From NCBI GenBank assembly GCA_964626685.1, contig CAZVJY010000003.1, positions 1 through 64,000 on the forward strand: a stretch of 64,000 bases of DNA. Direction: 5' to 3'. The position numbers and the translations under genes are program-made. This DNA is from RGEC01 sp964626685 (GTDB taxonomy: Bacteria > Bacteroidota > Bacteroidia > NS11-12g > UBA955). Below are positions 54,506 through 63,524 of the stretch, piece after piece. Within the stretch, counting starts at the first letter, position 1, and each line of letters opens with the position of its first letter. The notes beneath the pieces were generated by a model. It saw nothing but the letters and a program-made list of their open reading frames with translations. It searched no databases and was not told where the DNA came from.

Positions 54506-55939
54506 ATGATGCATCGAAGTGGGAATTTTGGGTACATTGCCGAACAGGTATCTTCTGTATTGTTGTTGCTATTATCCTTCTGGGTAATTTGTTATAGGCT
54601 CGATGCTTTGCCTATGCATCTTTGGGATGAAAGCCGACAGGCAAACAATGCCCTGGAAATGCTCAATTCTGGAAACATTTGGTATACCACATATGATGGA
54701 GTGCCTGATTTCTGGAATACAAAACCCCATTTGCTAATTATTTTGCAATGGGCCTGTATGAAAATGCTGGGACCGGGATTGCTGGCACTGCGATTGCCCT
54801 CGGCACTTGCAGGTTGTATTTTGATTCTAGCCGGATTTCGCTATTTGCAAAAGCGCAGTGGTTTCTCTACGGGTGCCGCCTGGGTGGCTGTTATGCTGGG
54901 CTGCGGTGGCTTTAACACCTACCACGTAACCAGAACCGGTGATTATGATGCCCTCCTTACCCTATTTGTGTTTCTGGCGACTTTATCATGGCTGACCTAT
55001 ATTGAAAACCCCAACCGTGGCAAATCGCTGACGTTGATGGCTGTTTGGTTTTCGCTTGCCTTGCTAACAAAGGGTATTGCAGCAGCCATGTGGTTGCCTG
55101 TATGGCTTGCCATGGGTTATGCCATTAAACCCCGTGTAGTACTGGACTATAAGCGCATTGTTGTTTTGTCTTTCATCCCAATCTCAGTGGTTTTGTGCTA
55201 TTATGGAATGCGTGAGTGGCTGACGCCCGGTTATTTACAGGCCGTAGCCGAAAATGAGTTTTCCGGCCGTTATCTCAGGCCCAATGAAGGTCATCATACC
55301 AACTGGTTTTACTATGCTGATGTGCTCTGGAGGGACTATTTCATGGGTTTTATCTTCCTTTTGGCAGTTGCAGGCTTTGTCTTGAAAAAGGACATGCACA
55401 AAAAAATGTACCTCAGGGTTTTGTTTGGCGTCTTGGTTTTTCTGGTCATCATCAGTTTTTCGGCTACCCGCATTTACTGGTATATGGCCCCTGTCATTCC
55501 GCTATTGGCTTTTCTGGTAATTTTACCCATGGCAGAGCACAATAATCCGCACTTTCAATGGAACTGGTCCCTGTTTATTGCAGGAATTATGGTCATCGGC
55601 TATTATAAAAATTACAGGCATAATACCTATACGGAAGGCGCGAGTGCCGCCAAAGTACTGCTGCAGTCTGAACAATCAGGCAGACTTCCTTTTCAGGCAA
55701 AATGGCATGTAGGAGCGTATTATCCCGTTGAAAAATATTATGCTGCCGTTCTAAAGAGTAAAGGCATTTCACTTAGGATTGGAAATAGTTACGAATATGG
55801 TGCCCGTGATACTGTCATTGTGGGTAGTATGGCATATTTAGACTCGTTAAACAGGCGTTTTTTTATGCGTCAGCACCACTTTCCAACCGACGGAATGCCG
55901 GTTTGGGTAATGGTGGTAGACAGTGCCCGGAGATATTAA
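54506..55939 (+). CDS. GT39/ArnT-like membrane glycosyltransferase
   Basis: The 477-residue protein has about 10-12 membrane helices and the first periplasmic loop signature LPMHLWDESRQANNALEML, whose acidic pair is the catalytic site of the GT-C fold, followed by WNTKPHLLIILQW. Such enzymes use polyprenyl-phosphate sugars to modify lipid A, proteins or glycans outside the membrane. Donor and acceptor are unknown. It starts 16 bp after the T9SS gene and may share its transcript. The 3' end overlaps the convergent gene by 4 bp. Confidence 0.86.
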   Translation: MMHRSGNFGYIAEQVSSVLLLLLSFWVICYRLDALPMHLWDESRQANNALEMLNSGNIWYTTYDGVPDFWNTKPHLLIILQWACMKMLGPGLLALRLPSALAGCILILAGFRYLQKRSGFSTGAAWVAVMLGCGGFNTYHVTRTGDYDALLTLFVFLATLSWLTYIENPNRGKSLTLMAVWFSLALLTKGIAAAMWLPVWLAMGYAIKPRVVLDYKRIVVLSFIPISVVLCYYGMREWLTPGYLQAVAENEFSGRYLRPNEGHHTNWFYYADVLWRDYFMGFIFLLAVAGFVLKKDMHKKMYLRVLFGVLVFLVIISFSATRIYWYMAPVIPLLAFLVILPMAEHNNPHFQWNWSLFIAGIMVIGYYKNYRHNTYTEGASAAKVLLQSEQSGRLPFQAKWHVGAYYPVEKYYAAVLKSKGISLRIGNSYEYGARDTVIVGSMAYLDSLNRRFFMRQHHFPTDGMPVWVMVVDSARRY

Positions 55940-56775
55940 AGTTCAAATTCCCGACCATGAACAATATTGGTGTTGTCATCCAGCACCAGAATCTGGTATT
56001 TGCCTTTGCTAAGTCCTGAGACCGGGAAGGAAACAGGAACAGCCTGCTTACCCGGGTGCTGAATCTTGCTTTCCATCAGGGTTCTGATGAGCATGCCATT
56101 GGTGTTTTTCACAATAATCGTTATGGCAGTGTTGGAGGAAAGTGTGTATTCAATAGTGCCTGAAAGGGTAGAAGCCTTATCAGAAAAAACCATCCCTGGC
56201 ACAGCCTTATAGCTGATATAGTACCATGGTAATTTTATGCCGGCCAGCTCTGCTGTCACCTGACGTAATTCTGCATTCTCCTGCTTGTCTCCTTCATGCA
56301 CACTGCTTAGGTTGTGTTTGTCTGAAATAACCCAAATGGCATTTTGCACGGCCGGTGCAGTAAAGTTGTTTTTGCTGATGAATTGGGCCAGCTTTACCAG
56401 CGCGGCTGAAGCCATCACGCCCACTTTGAAGGAGTGGCCTTTGGCAGGTGACCGGTCTTTTGCCTGACAACAGAAGGCAAATACTTTGCCCACAAATGTC
56501 TGACCAGCTGCCAGTGTGATGGTTTGGTCCTTTACGATAAGCATATCCTGGTCTGAAACGGTGTCCGCTTCCAGGCGCCTCCCCGGTTCCACGTCCAGGG
56601 TAACTGTGTTTTGAGTAAGGTTTTTAACCTTCATTTCTATGCAATAGCCCTGATGTCCGCCCGATGATCGAAACAAGGCTTTTACTTTTCCAGTTTCAAT
56701 TAGTTTTTGAATGGATTCCCCCGAACTGTTGCCCCATGTGCTTAAAAACAATGCTGTTATAAAAAGATATCTCAT
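55936..56775 (-). CDS. Secreted protein of unknown function
   Basis: The 279-residue protein has a short signal peptide (LFITALFLSTWG) and a first domain with GYCIEMKVKNLTQNTVTLDVEPG, which resembles an Ig-like or ARPP-type beta domain. The last 80 residues (GTIEYTLSSNTAITIIVKN, MLIRTLMES, GLSKGKYQILVLDD) look like a FlgD-type Ig domain, close to T9SS type-A sorting domains but without the NP start. I do not recognise a family, and the export route is uncertain. Confidence 0.7.
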   Translation of the reverse strand: MRYLFITALFLSTWGNSSGESIQKLIETGKVKALFRSSGGHQGYCIEMKVKNLTQNTVTLDVEPGRRLEADTVSDQDMLIVKDQTITLAAGQTFVGKVFAFCCQAKDRSPAKGHSFKVGVMASAALVKLAQFISKNNFTAPAVQNAIWVISDKHNLSSVHEGDKQENAELRQVTAELAGIKLPWYYISYKAVPGMVFSDKASTLSGTIEYTLSSNTAITIIVKNTNGMLIRTLMESKIQHPGKQAVPVSFPVSGLSKGKYQILVLDDNTNIVHGREFEL

Positions 56776-56851
56776 AATGTATTTACTTTGAAACGATTAG
56801 GTAGTTTCATTTATTTTATGGCAAATGTTAGTGAGCGTGCCGTGTATGTTG

Positions 56852-56859
56852 TAACTTTG
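56852..56859 (+). promoter_or_regulatory. TAnnTTTG promoter box of trhO
   Basis: TAACTTTG is an exact match, 25 nt before ATG 56885. Confidence 0.5.
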
Positions 56860-56884
56860 TCGGGCTTTAAAAACTTCCCCGGCC

Positions 56885-57901
56885 ATGTTATTGCACAACA
56901 GAGTGAATCGGGAGGAGCTGAAGGCGCGTATGCTGGCCGATAAAAGGCCATACACCACCATCTCCTTCTACCGCTATCATCCCATTGAAAACCCTTCGCT
57001 TTTCAGAGATTCCCTTTATTTATCTCTAAAAGAAATTGAAGTTGTAGGAAGAATTTATGTGGCTGAAGAGGGAATCAACGCACAAATTGCCCTTCCATCC
57101 GAAAACATGGCCGCTTTTGAAAAGGCAATCCGCCAAGTTGATTTTCTGGTCGATGTCCGCTTAAACACAGCTATAGAAGAGTCGCAAATAGGATTTTACA
57201 AGCTGGATATAAAGGTTAGGTCTAAGATTGTAGCAGATGGCATTGAAGATCCATCATTTAACCCTGCTGCTACCGGGAATTACCTCGAAGCCGAGCAATG
57301 GAATCAGATGCTTTCCGATCCTTCTACTGTAGTAATTGATATGCGTAATCATTATGAAAGTGAAGTCGGCAGGTTTGAAAATGCCCGTTGTCCGCAGTCG
57401 GATACTTTTCGTGATGAGCTTCAGGGCGTTATTGACGAGTTTGAGGGTGAAAAAGATAAACGTATTCTTATGTATTGCACAGGGGGGATCCGTTGCGAAA
57501 AGGCCAGTGCCTGGATGAAACACAACGGATTCAATGAGGTGTACCATCTGAAGGGCGGTATAATTCATTATGTGAATCAGGTTAAGGCCAAAGGCCTTGA
57601 CAATAAATTTCATGGGGTGAATTTTGTGTTTGATCAGCGTCTGCATGAGCGGGTCAGCAATGAAGTTATAGCCTCATGCCACCAGTGCGGAAAGCCAGCA
57701 GATACCCATGTAAACTGTGCAAATACAGGCTGTCATATATTATTTATACAGTGCGCCGAGTGCAGTCAAAAGTGGGAGGGATGTTGCAGCGATGTATGTC
57801 TATCCGTCATAAAGCTGCCAATGGATGAGCAGATTGCATGGAGGAAAAACAGGCCGAAACCAGCTATTTTTTCCAAAGGAAGATTTCAAACGCCACAATA
57901 A
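56885..57901 (+). CDS. trhO: tRNA uridine(34) hydroxylase TrhO (YceA/UPF0176, rhodanese-type)
   Basis: TrhO hydroxylates wobble uridine 34 in some tRNAs. The 338-residue protein has an N-terminal domain (TTISFYRYHPIENP, VAEEGINAQIALP), a central rhodanese domain with the active loop CTGGIRCEKAS, and a C-terminal Cys-rich region (SCHQCGKPAD, CANTGCH, CAECSQKW) that may bind zinc. All parts match the long form of the family. Oxygen-dependent hydroxylation is known for the E. coli enzyme. Confidence 0.94.
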   Translation: MLLHNRVNREELKARMLADKRPYTTISFYRYHPIENPSLFRDSLYLSLKEIEVVGRIYVAEEGINAQIALPSENMAAFEKAIRQVDFLVDVRLNTAIEESQIGFYKLDIKVRSKIVADGIEDPSFNPAATGNYLEAEQWNQMLSDPSTVVIDMRNHYESEVGRFENARCPQSDTFRDELQGVIDEFEGEKDKRILMYCTGGIRCEKASAWMKHNGFNEVYHLKGGIIHYVNQVKAKGLDNKFHGVNFVFDQRLHERVSNEVIASCHQCGKPADTHVNCANTGCHILFIQCAECSQKWEGCCSDVCLSVIKLPMDEQIAWRKNRPKPAIFSKGRFQTPQ

Positions 57902-58046
57902 AAAAAACGCCGGAACGTTTATTTTATTGCACAGAACAGACAATGTGGACAAAGAAAGCTTCAGGTAAAAACCATACATCACTTTCAGTGAATTTATATT
58001 CGCAGCCGAAAACTCGGCATATCTTTTGAACCGGAGAAGGAAGAAC

Positions 58047-58781
58047 ATGACAGAAACAAGTACTTTTAAGAAGGCAATCCTGCCTGTATGCATAATTCTA
58101 GCAGGGTGTTTTCAATCCCTTTCGGCCCAGGCATGGGGAACCGACTGGAGAAGCCCCGGCGGCACAGACAGCTCTGATGCAGATACTACTTCTATTGCCG
58201 GTGGTGGTTGGGGCGAATCTGAGCCTTCGGCCGATGCGCAGATCAAGCCTCGTGTGCCCTACAAGCGATTTGTGCCACCTTTCGATACACTGAGAGAGAT
58301 AATTTATTATTCCGGTGTTATTGATGACGAAAATTGTGAAACCTGCGGAGCTGACAGCCTCTATTGGAGAGCCATGCGCTATCTCACCAAGCGGTTTGGC
58401 AAGGAAAAGATGAAAGATAAAACATGGGTGCTTGAAAATGTGGTAGGGAATAAAATTGTAATGAAGATTACAACTCCCATGATGATTCAGACCAATGATT
58501 ACAATAAACGGCAGTCAGGATTGCTGGAATACAGGTTTGCCATTCGCTTTCAGGAAAACCGCTTTAAGTACCAATTTGGTAACTTTGTGCATGTGGAAGT
58601 AGAAAGGGGAGCTGAGGCCCGAATGATTCGCACCTATCATGAATATTACATGAAGGTGAAAAAGGGGTTCCAGAACACCGATATCTTTTTGCTTGCTGCA
58701 GACCGGGATGTGAAGGCGTTTGTTGAAGGCCTTAAAAGAGCCCTGCGCGGTCCTTACCAGCCCGATGAGGAAGATTGGTAG
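58047..58781 (+). CDS. Secreted DUF4468-like protein
   Basis: The 244-residue product has a signal peptide ending at LSAQ and a Gly/Ser/Asp-rich stretch, then a domain (about 70-235) with TLREIIYYSGVID, SLYWRAMRYLTKRFGKEK, VLENVVGNKIVMKITTP and YRFAIRFQENRFKYQF. This pattern, with an alpha/beta TBP-like layout, matches DUF4468 proteins common in Bacteroidota; their function is unknown. ATG 58047 has a GGAGAAGGAA purine tract upstream; TTG 58026 is in frame but less likely. Confidence 0.72.
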   Translation: MTETSTFKKAILPVCIILAGCFQSLSAQAWGTDWRSPGGTDSSDADTTSIAGGGWGESEPSADAQIKPRVPYKRFVPPFDTLREIIYYSGVIDDENCETCGADSLYWRAMRYLTKRFGKEKMKDKTWVLENVVGNKIVMKITTPMMIQTNDYNKRQSGLLEYRFAIRFQENRFKYQFGNFVHVEVERGAEARMIRTYHEYYMKVKKGFQNTDIFLLAADRDVKAFVEGLKRALRGPYQPDEEDW

Positions 58782-58862
58782 GATTTTCCGGTGCAATTGC
58801 CGCATTTGTCGCGCTGATTTCCCTGTTAATTTTATGCTTCGCTAAAAAAAGTTGGGGATAAC

Positions 58863-58893
58863 TTGTTTTAGCAAATGTTTTTGGCTATTTTTG
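58863..58893 (+). promoter_or_regulatory. Promoter of the rplM-rpsI-rpsB-tsf operon
   Basis: TATTTTTG (58886-58893) is an exact -7 box and TTG (58863-58865) sits 20 nt upstream, the spacing expected of Bacteroidota promoters. The GTG start of rplM is 30 nt downstream, leaving a leader with the purine-rich AAAAGGAAA. Confidence 0.7.
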
Positions 58894-58923
58894 CAACCCC
58901 AAAAATAAAAGGAAACGCACAAC

Positions 58924-59367
58924 GTGAATCCGTTAAGTACTTACAAAACTGTATCGGCCAACAAGGCAACTGTCAACAAGCGCTGGTTTGTTGTCGACGC
59001 TGATGGTCAAAATCTGGGCCGTATGGCATCAAGAATTGCCTTCGTATTGCGCGGCAAAAACAAACCCGATTTTACCCCGCACGTAGACTGCGGAGATAAT
59101 GTAATCGTTATCAACGCCGAGAAAGTTCAGCTCTCGGGCAACAAGATGGGCACGAAGGAATACCTGCGCCATACCGGATATCCCGGTGGACAGCGTTCTA
59201 CCCTTGCCAAGAATGTGAAGCCCGCCAAGCTGATTGAAATGGCTGTAAAAGGCATGTTGCCAAAAAATCGTCTCGCTAGCAGGTTGTTTACCAATCTCTA
59301 TGTGTACGAAGGCACCGAGCATCCTCATGAAGCACAAAAACCTGAAAATCTGAAACTCGATATCTGA
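58924..59367 (+). CDS. rplM: Large ribosomal subunit protein uL13
   Basis: The 147-residue protein shows VVDADGQNLGRMASRIAFVLRGKNK, the HVDCGDNVIVINAEKV segment, YLRHTGYPGG and the GMLPKNRLASRLFTNLYVYEG region of uL13. The start is GTG 58924. It heads an operon with rpsI after 8 nt. Confidence 0.98.
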   Translation: MNPLSTYKTVSANKATVNKRWFVVDADGQNLGRMASRIAFVLRGKNKPDFTPHVDCGDNVIVINAEKVQLSGNKMGTKEYLRHTGYPGGQRSTLAKNVKPAKLIEMAVKGMLPKNRLASRLFTNLYVYEGTEHPHEAQKPENLKLDI

Positions 59368-59375
59368 GCCCAATT

Positions 59376-59756
59376 ATGCAAAACACCTCAGGAAGAAGAA
59401 AAGCGGCAGTAGCCCGCGTTTATCTAAAAGAAGGAAACGGTAAAATTACCATTAATCACCGCGAATTCGAATCCTATTTTCCTTTGCCCTGGCACAGGAC
59501 TTCGATTTCCAGTCCATTGTCGGTGACCGATAACGAAGGCAAATTCGACGTGAATGTGAATGTACGTGGCGGTGGTATCAGCGGCCAGGCAGAAGCAATC
59601 CGTCTTGGTATTGCCAAGGCACTCACTGATCTGAACGCCGAATTCAAGCCCGCATTAAGAGCCGCTGGTTTCATGACCCGCGATTCACGCGTGGTAGAAC
59701 GTAAGAAAAGCGGTCAGAAGAAAGCCCGTAAGCGTTTCCAATTCTCAAAGCGTTAA
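59376..59756 (+). CDS. rpsI: Small ribosomal subunit protein uS9
   Basis: The 126-residue protein starts with SGRRKAAVARVYL and carries VNVRGGGISGQAEAIRLGIAKAL and the basic C-terminal tail GQKKARKRFQFSKR, which reaches the tRNA in the P site. rpsB follows after 9 nt. Confidence 0.98.
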   Translation: MQNTSGRRKAAVARVYLKEGNGKITINHREFESYFPLPWHRTSISSPLSVTDNEGKFDVNVNVRGGGISGQAEAIRLGIAKALTDLNAEFKPALRAAGFMTRDSRVVERKKSGQKKARKRFQFSKR

Positions 59757-59765
59757 TAATAAATC

Positions 59766-60509
59766 ATGGCCTATACCCAACAAGATCTTCTGGATGCCGG
59801 TGTACACTTCGGTCACCTTACCCGCAAGTGGAATCCCAAAATGGCTCCCTATATTTTTATGGAGCAGAATGGTATCCATATCATCGATTTGAAAAAAACT
59901 GAAGCCAAACTGGAAGAAGCAAAAGCCGCTATTCGCAATATTGCAAAGTCGGGCCGCAGAATCCTTTTTGTTGCTACCAAAAAGCAGGCTCAGGAAATCG
60001 TAGCAGAGCATGCAAGACGTGCTAACATGCCCTACGTAACTGAGCGTTGGCTGGGTGGTATGCTAACCAATTTTCAGACTGTCCGCCGCAGCATTAAGCG
60101 TATGCAGAATATTGATAAGATGGCTACGGACGGTACCTTCGAGCGTATCAACAAAAAAGAACGCCTGATGCTTGACCGTGAGAAAGCAAAACTCTCCCGC
60201 ATGCTTGGTGGAATTGAAGATATGAGTAAACTCCCCGGTGCTATTCTGATGATTGATGTAAAGCGCGAGCACATTGCCGTTGCCGAGAGCCATCGTCTGG
60301 GAATACCTAGCTTCGGTTTGGTAGATACCAACTCAGATCCTACCGTTGTGGATTTTGCCATACCAGGAAACGATGACGCATCAAAAAGCATCAGCCTGAT
60401 AGTTTCTGAACTCGCCGATGCTATCATCGAGGGAATGCAGGAGCGCCGCCGCGAGAAGCCAGAAGAAGATAACGCCGAAAATAAAGAGGCTGTTGTTTCC
60501 GAGGCTTAA
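59766..60509 (+). CDS. rpsB: Small ribosomal subunit protein uS2
   Basis: The 247-residue protein has AGVHFGHLTRKWNPKM, RWLGGMLTNFQT, PGAILMIDVKREHIAVAES-type wording and GLVDTNSDP, all typical of uS2. The tail after about 225 is acidic (EEDNAENKEAVVSEA). tsf follows after 47 nt in the usual rpsB-tsf order. Confidence 0.98.
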   Translation: MAYTQQDLLDAGVHFGHLTRKWNPKMAPYIFMEQNGIHIIDLKKTEAKLEEAKAAIRNIAKSGRRILFVATKKQAQEIVAEHARRANMPYVTERWLGGMLTNFQTVRRSIKRMQNIDKMATDGTFERINKKERLMLDREKAKLSRMLGGIEDMSKLPGAILMIDVKREHIAVAESHRLGIPSFGLVDTNSDPTVVDFAIPGNDDASKSISLIVSELADAIIEGMQERRREKPEEDNAENKEAVVSEA

Positions 60510-60556
60510 TCCGACTTTAGTTAGTTAACCATCATTTATTTTTTAATAATAAAACT

Positions 60557-61387
60557 ATGAGCATTAGTGCTGCTGATGTAAATAAATTGCGCCAAATGAC
60601 CGGAGCCGGTCTTATGGATTGCAAAAAGGCCTTGACCGAAACCAATGGTGATTTCGAGGCGGCCATGGATTATCTCCGTAAAAAGGGAGCAAAAATTTCT
60701 GCTAACCGCGCTGATCGCGAAGCCTCTGAGGGCGCTGTGATTGCCGTGACTTCGGCTGACGCCAAAAAAGGTGCCGCTATTAAATTGACCTGCGAAACTG
60801 ATTTTGTGGGTAAAAATGAAGCATTTGTGGCATTCGCCAAGGAAATCGCGGAAGCTGCCCTGAATGCGGAGCCTGCCACGCTGGAAGATCTCAAAAATCT
60901 CAATATTAGCGGTGGAACAATCGCAGGCCGTCTGATGGATGAAGTAGCCAAAATTGGTGAAAAGATAGATGTAACTGCCTACGCCCTGATTAAAGGTGAA
61001 AATGTAGTTTCTTACATTCACGGTGCCAACCGTATTGGTGTGCTTGTAGAGCTTAACAATACCCCTTCTGACGCCAATACGGCTGCAGGTAAGGATGTTG
61101 CTATGCAGATTGCTGCAATGAATCCAATTGCCGTAGACAAGTCCGACGTATCTGCCGATGTAGTAGCCCGCGAAATGGAAATTGGCCGTGAGCAGGCACG
61201 TGCCGAAGGTAAGCCTGATGCCATCCTAGATAAAATAGCCCAGGGCAAGGTTGAGAAGTTTTACAAGGAAAGCACACTCCTTAACCAGGAGTTTGTAAAA
61301 GATAATAGCAAAACCGTTGGTAAAATGCTTGGTGAAGTTGAATCCGGTTTGACTGTGAAACAATTCAAAAGAATTCAGTTAGGATAA
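60557..61387 (+). CDS. tsf: Elongation factor Ts
   Basis: EF-Ts exchanges GDP on EF-Tu. The 276 residues have the N-terminal UBA-like domain with VNKLRQMTGAGLMDCKKALTE, the core TDFVGKNEAFVAFAKEIAE with its TDFV motif that contacts EF-Tu, and the C-terminal QEFVKDNSKTVGKML region. A strong terminator follows, closing the ribosomal operon before pyrH. Confidence 0.98.
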   Translation: MSISAADVNKLRQMTGAGLMDCKKALTETNGDFEAAMDYLRKKGAKISANRADREASEGAVIAVTSADAKKGAAIKLTCETDFVGKNEAFVAFAKEIAEAALNAEPATLEDLKNLNISGGTIAGRLMDEVAKIGEKIDVTAYALIKGENVVSYIHGANRIGVLVELNNTPSDANTAAGKDVAMQIAAMNPIAVDKSDVSADVVAREMEIGREQARAEGKPDAILDKIAQGKVEKFYKESTLLNQEFVKDNSKTVGKMLGEVESGLTVKQFKRIQLG

Positions 61388-61400
61388 TAACTATTCAAAA

Positions 61401-61429
61401 AAATCCCCCAAATTTGGGGGATTTTTTTT
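61401..61429 (+). terminator. Rho-independent terminator after tsf
   Basis: AAATCCCCC and GGGGGATTT pair around AAATTT and run into eight T (61422-61429). Confidence 0.93.
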
Positions 61430-61447
61430 GTACCCATAAATACCGAT

Positions 61448-62161
61448 ATGAAATACAAACGCGTACTCTTAAAACTAAGTGGTGAAAGTCTGCAGGGAGA
61501 TCAGCAGTATGGTATTGATCCCAAGATGCTTGAACAGTATGCAGAAGAGATAAAGTCTGCATCAAAGCACGGTGTTGAGATTGCCATCGTCATTGGTGGT
61601 GGAAATATATTCCGTGGGCTCAAAGGAGCGCAAGGCGGAGTGGTTGACCGCGCAACAGGTGATTACATGGGTATGTTGGCCACCATGATCAATGCCATGG
61701 CATTGCAGGGTGCGTTTGAAAAGGCTGGTTTGGTTACCAGGCTGCTCTCAGCTATAAAAATGGAGCAGATTTCTGAACCTTTTATTCGCAGAAGAGCGAT
61801 GAGGCATTTGGAAAAGGGAAGGGTTGTAATCTTTGGTGCAGGAACCGGCAATCCTTATTTTACAACAGATACAGCAGCATCACTTCGTGCCGTTGAGATT
61901 GAGGCTGATGTCGTAATCAAAGGTACTCGTGTTGATGGTATTTATTCCGCCGATCCTGAAAAAGTACCGGATGCCAAAAAATTTGATACCATTTCTTTTA
62001 AGGATGTATATGATTTAGGGCTTGAAGTAATGGATATGACAGCCATTACCCTTTGTCAGGAGAACAAAAAGCCCATCATCGTTTTTGATATGAACAAACC
62101 GGGTAATTTTACCCGTTTGTTGCAGGGCGAAACCGTGGGTACGCTGGTTCACGGAGAATAA
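61448..62161 (+). CDS. pyrH: UMP kinase
   Basis: PyrH phosphorylates UMP to UDP. The 237 residues show KLSGESLQG, VIGGGNIFRG, DYMGMLATMINAMALQ, the GTGNPYFTTDTAA segment and KGTRVDGIYSADPEK. It lies 60 bp after the tsf stop behind the terminator. In many bacteria frr follows pyrH; here an archaemetzincin-like gene starts 6 bp after the stop. Confidence 0.98.
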   Translation: MKYKRVLLKLSGESLQGDQQYGIDPKMLEQYAEEIKSASKHGVEIAIVIGGGNIFRGLKGAQGGVVDRATGDYMGMLATMINAMALQGAFEKAGLVTRLLSAIKMEQISEPFIRRRAMRHLEKGRVVIFGAGTGNPYFTTDTAASLRAVEIEADVVIKGTRVDGIYSADPEKVPDAKKFDTISFKDVYDLGLEVMDMTAITLCQENKKPIIVFDMNKPGNFTRLLQGETVGTLVHGE

Positions 62162-62167
62162 CCATAA

Positions 62168-62812
62168 ATGGACCGCCGTAAGCGTTTTCATCCCATGAAT
62201 TGGGTATACGGCTTTTTGTCTGTTTTATTCCTTTTTTCATGTGGTTCCGGCACATCCAATTTGGAGCCAACTCCCCAAAAAACAGATTCATCTGTTACTG
62301 CAATTTTGCCCCTTGGAAGTATAGAAAGCGAGCAGATAAGGCTTTTATCTGCCGAGCTTGCTCAGTTTTACGGTATGAAAATCCGGATTCTGCCTCAATC
62401 AAAAATGCCGGAGAGCTGCAGGTTGAAGAATACGCAACGATATAGCGCACCTCTCTTGCTTAAATGGTTAAAAGACCGCAAGCCTGTTGGTTGTAATTAC
62501 ATACTTGGGGTGAGTACCTGTGATGTATTTACCCAAAAGGGACCCTATCCGCACTGGGGAATATTTGGGTTGGGCTACAAGCCAGGAGTCGCCTGTATTG
62601 TTTCTGATCATCGTCTAAAACAGTTTGGTAATTGGCGGGATACATTCCTTACCCTGGTTACCCTTCATGAAGTTGGCCATAATCTGGGTTTACCCCATTG
62701 TAAAAAACATCCGTCATGTTTAATGAATGATGCCAAGGGAACAGCCAGAACCTTGTTTTCTGAGAAGAAATGGCTCTGTTCGAATTGTCGCTCGCTGCTG
62801 TCCAAGCCATAA
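62168..62812 (+). CDS. Archaemetzincin-like zinc metalloprotease lipoprotein
   Basis: The 214-residue product has a lipoprotein signal (FLFSC, Cys25) and ends in the archaemetzincin signature: HEVGHNLGLPHC from about residue 167 (three His zinc ligands and the catalytic Glu), a second Cys, CLM with the Met-turn, and CSNC 17 residues later, a second zinc site. Five residues separate the first two cysteines, one more than in the published consensus as I recall it. Family members cleave peptides at neutral pH; targets are unknown. The gene starts 6 bp after pyrH and probably shares its transcript. ATG 62195 is an alternative start. Confidence 0.87.
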   Translation: MDRRKRFHPMNWVYGFLSVLFLFSCGSGTSNLEPTPQKTDSSVTAILPLGSIESEQIRLLSAELAQFYGMKIRILPQSKMPESCRLKNTQRYSAPLLLKWLKDRKPVGCNYILGVSTCDVFTQKGPYPHWGIFGLGYKPGVACIVSDHRLKQFGNWRDTFLTLVTLHEVGHNLGLPHCKKHPSCLMNDAKGTARTLFSEKKWLCSNCRSLLSKP

Positions 62813-62814
62813 AA

Positions 62815-62836
62815 AAAGCCACCTGACGGTGGCTTT
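62815..62836. terminator. Bidirectional terminator between the archaemetzincin gene and rpsT
   Basis: AAAGCCACC and GGTGGCTTT form a perfect 9-bp stem around TGAC. An A-run precedes and T's close the arm, so it can end both convergent transcripts. Confidence 0.85.
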
Positions 62837-62857
62837 ATATTGTAGGGTTTAATTTTG

Positions 62858-63112
62858 TTATGCAAGCGAATCTACGTGCTTCTTCAAGCTGCTTTTAAGA
62901 TTGCCGGCTTTGTTTTTGTGTATGATGTTTTTCTTGGCAAGCTTGTCGAGCATGCTGAAAGCTTTGGACAACAATCCTTGTGCTTCGCCTTTGTTCTCAG
63001 CTTTGCGGATTGCTTTTACCACGGTACGGGCAGATTTATGCTGGTAGCGGTTCAAATCCCGCTTGGCTTCGTTAGCCCTGATACGTTTGATTGCAGATTT
63101 ATGATTAGCCAT
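62858..63112 (-). CDS. rpsT: Small ribosomal subunit protein bS20
   Basis: The 84-residue basic protein reads MANHKSAIKRIRANEAKR and continues with helical Lys/Ala-rich sequence, matching bS20 in start, composition and length. ATG 63112 is chosen over ATG 63133, which overlaps the promoter box. Confidence 0.96.
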   Translation of the reverse strand: MANHKSAIKRIRANEAKRDLNRYQHKSARTVVKAIRKAENKGEAQGLLSKAFSMLDKLAKKNIIHKNKAGNLKSSLKKHVDSLA

Positions 63113-63130
63113 TTTCCGAAAAAAGGACTG

Positions 63131-63138
63131 CAAAAATA
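63131..63138 (-). promoter_or_regulatory. TAnnTTTG promoter box of rpsT
   Basis: The minus strand reads TATTTTTG, an exact match, 18 nt before ATG 63112. Confidence 0.6.
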
Positions 63139-63178
63139 ATGAAAAATATTGGATGTATCAAGAAAAACTGAAAAAATA

Positions 63179-63502
63179 TCAGCTTTCCGGAGCAAGGCGA
63201 ACAATTAAACCATCAAGTTCGCTCTGGATATGGATTTGACAACCCAGTCTGCTGTTGTTTTTCACAAAAAAAGCCTGGTCAAGCATGGCTAGTTCATCAT
63301 CGGATGGTTCCGGCAGTTCATGATGGCTTTCTACGTATATCTGGCAAGTGGCACACATGGCCATGCCACCACACTCGCCTGCAACGGGCAATTCATGCAG
63401 TTTGCAAACCTCCATCAGATTCAGGTTCATGTCGGTGGGTGCCACTACGCTGTGGATTTGCCCCTCGCGGTCAATAATGTTTATTTGGATGTCGCTGCTC
63501 AC
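63179..63502 (-). CDS. 2Fe-2S ferredoxin (adrenodoxin/ISC type)
   Basis: The 107-residue protein has the 2Fe-2S ligands Cys44, Cys50, Cys53 (CGGMAMCATC) and Cys88 (RLGCQI), with the acidic region SDDELAMLDQA between, as in adrenodoxin-type ferredoxins that pass electrons to iron-sulfur assembly or to oxygenases. The start GTG 63502 gives the normal length and lies 7 nt after an exact promoter box; the frame is open further upstream, but that part does not match the family and overlaps the neighbour's end. Confidence 0.9.
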   Translation of the reverse strand: MSSDIQINIIDREGQIHSVVAPTDMNLNLMEVCKLHELPVAGECGGMAMCATCQIYVESHHELPEPSDDELAMLDQAFFVKNNSRLGCQIHIQSELDGLIVRLAPES

Positions 63503-63509
63503 CGGATTG

Positions 63510-63517
63510 CAAAAATA
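63510..63517 (-). promoter_or_regulatory. TAnnTTTG promoter box of the ferredoxin gene
   Basis: The minus strand reads TATTTTTG, an exact match, 7 nt before GTG 63502. Confidence 0.6.
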
Positions 63518-63524
63518 CTGATTC

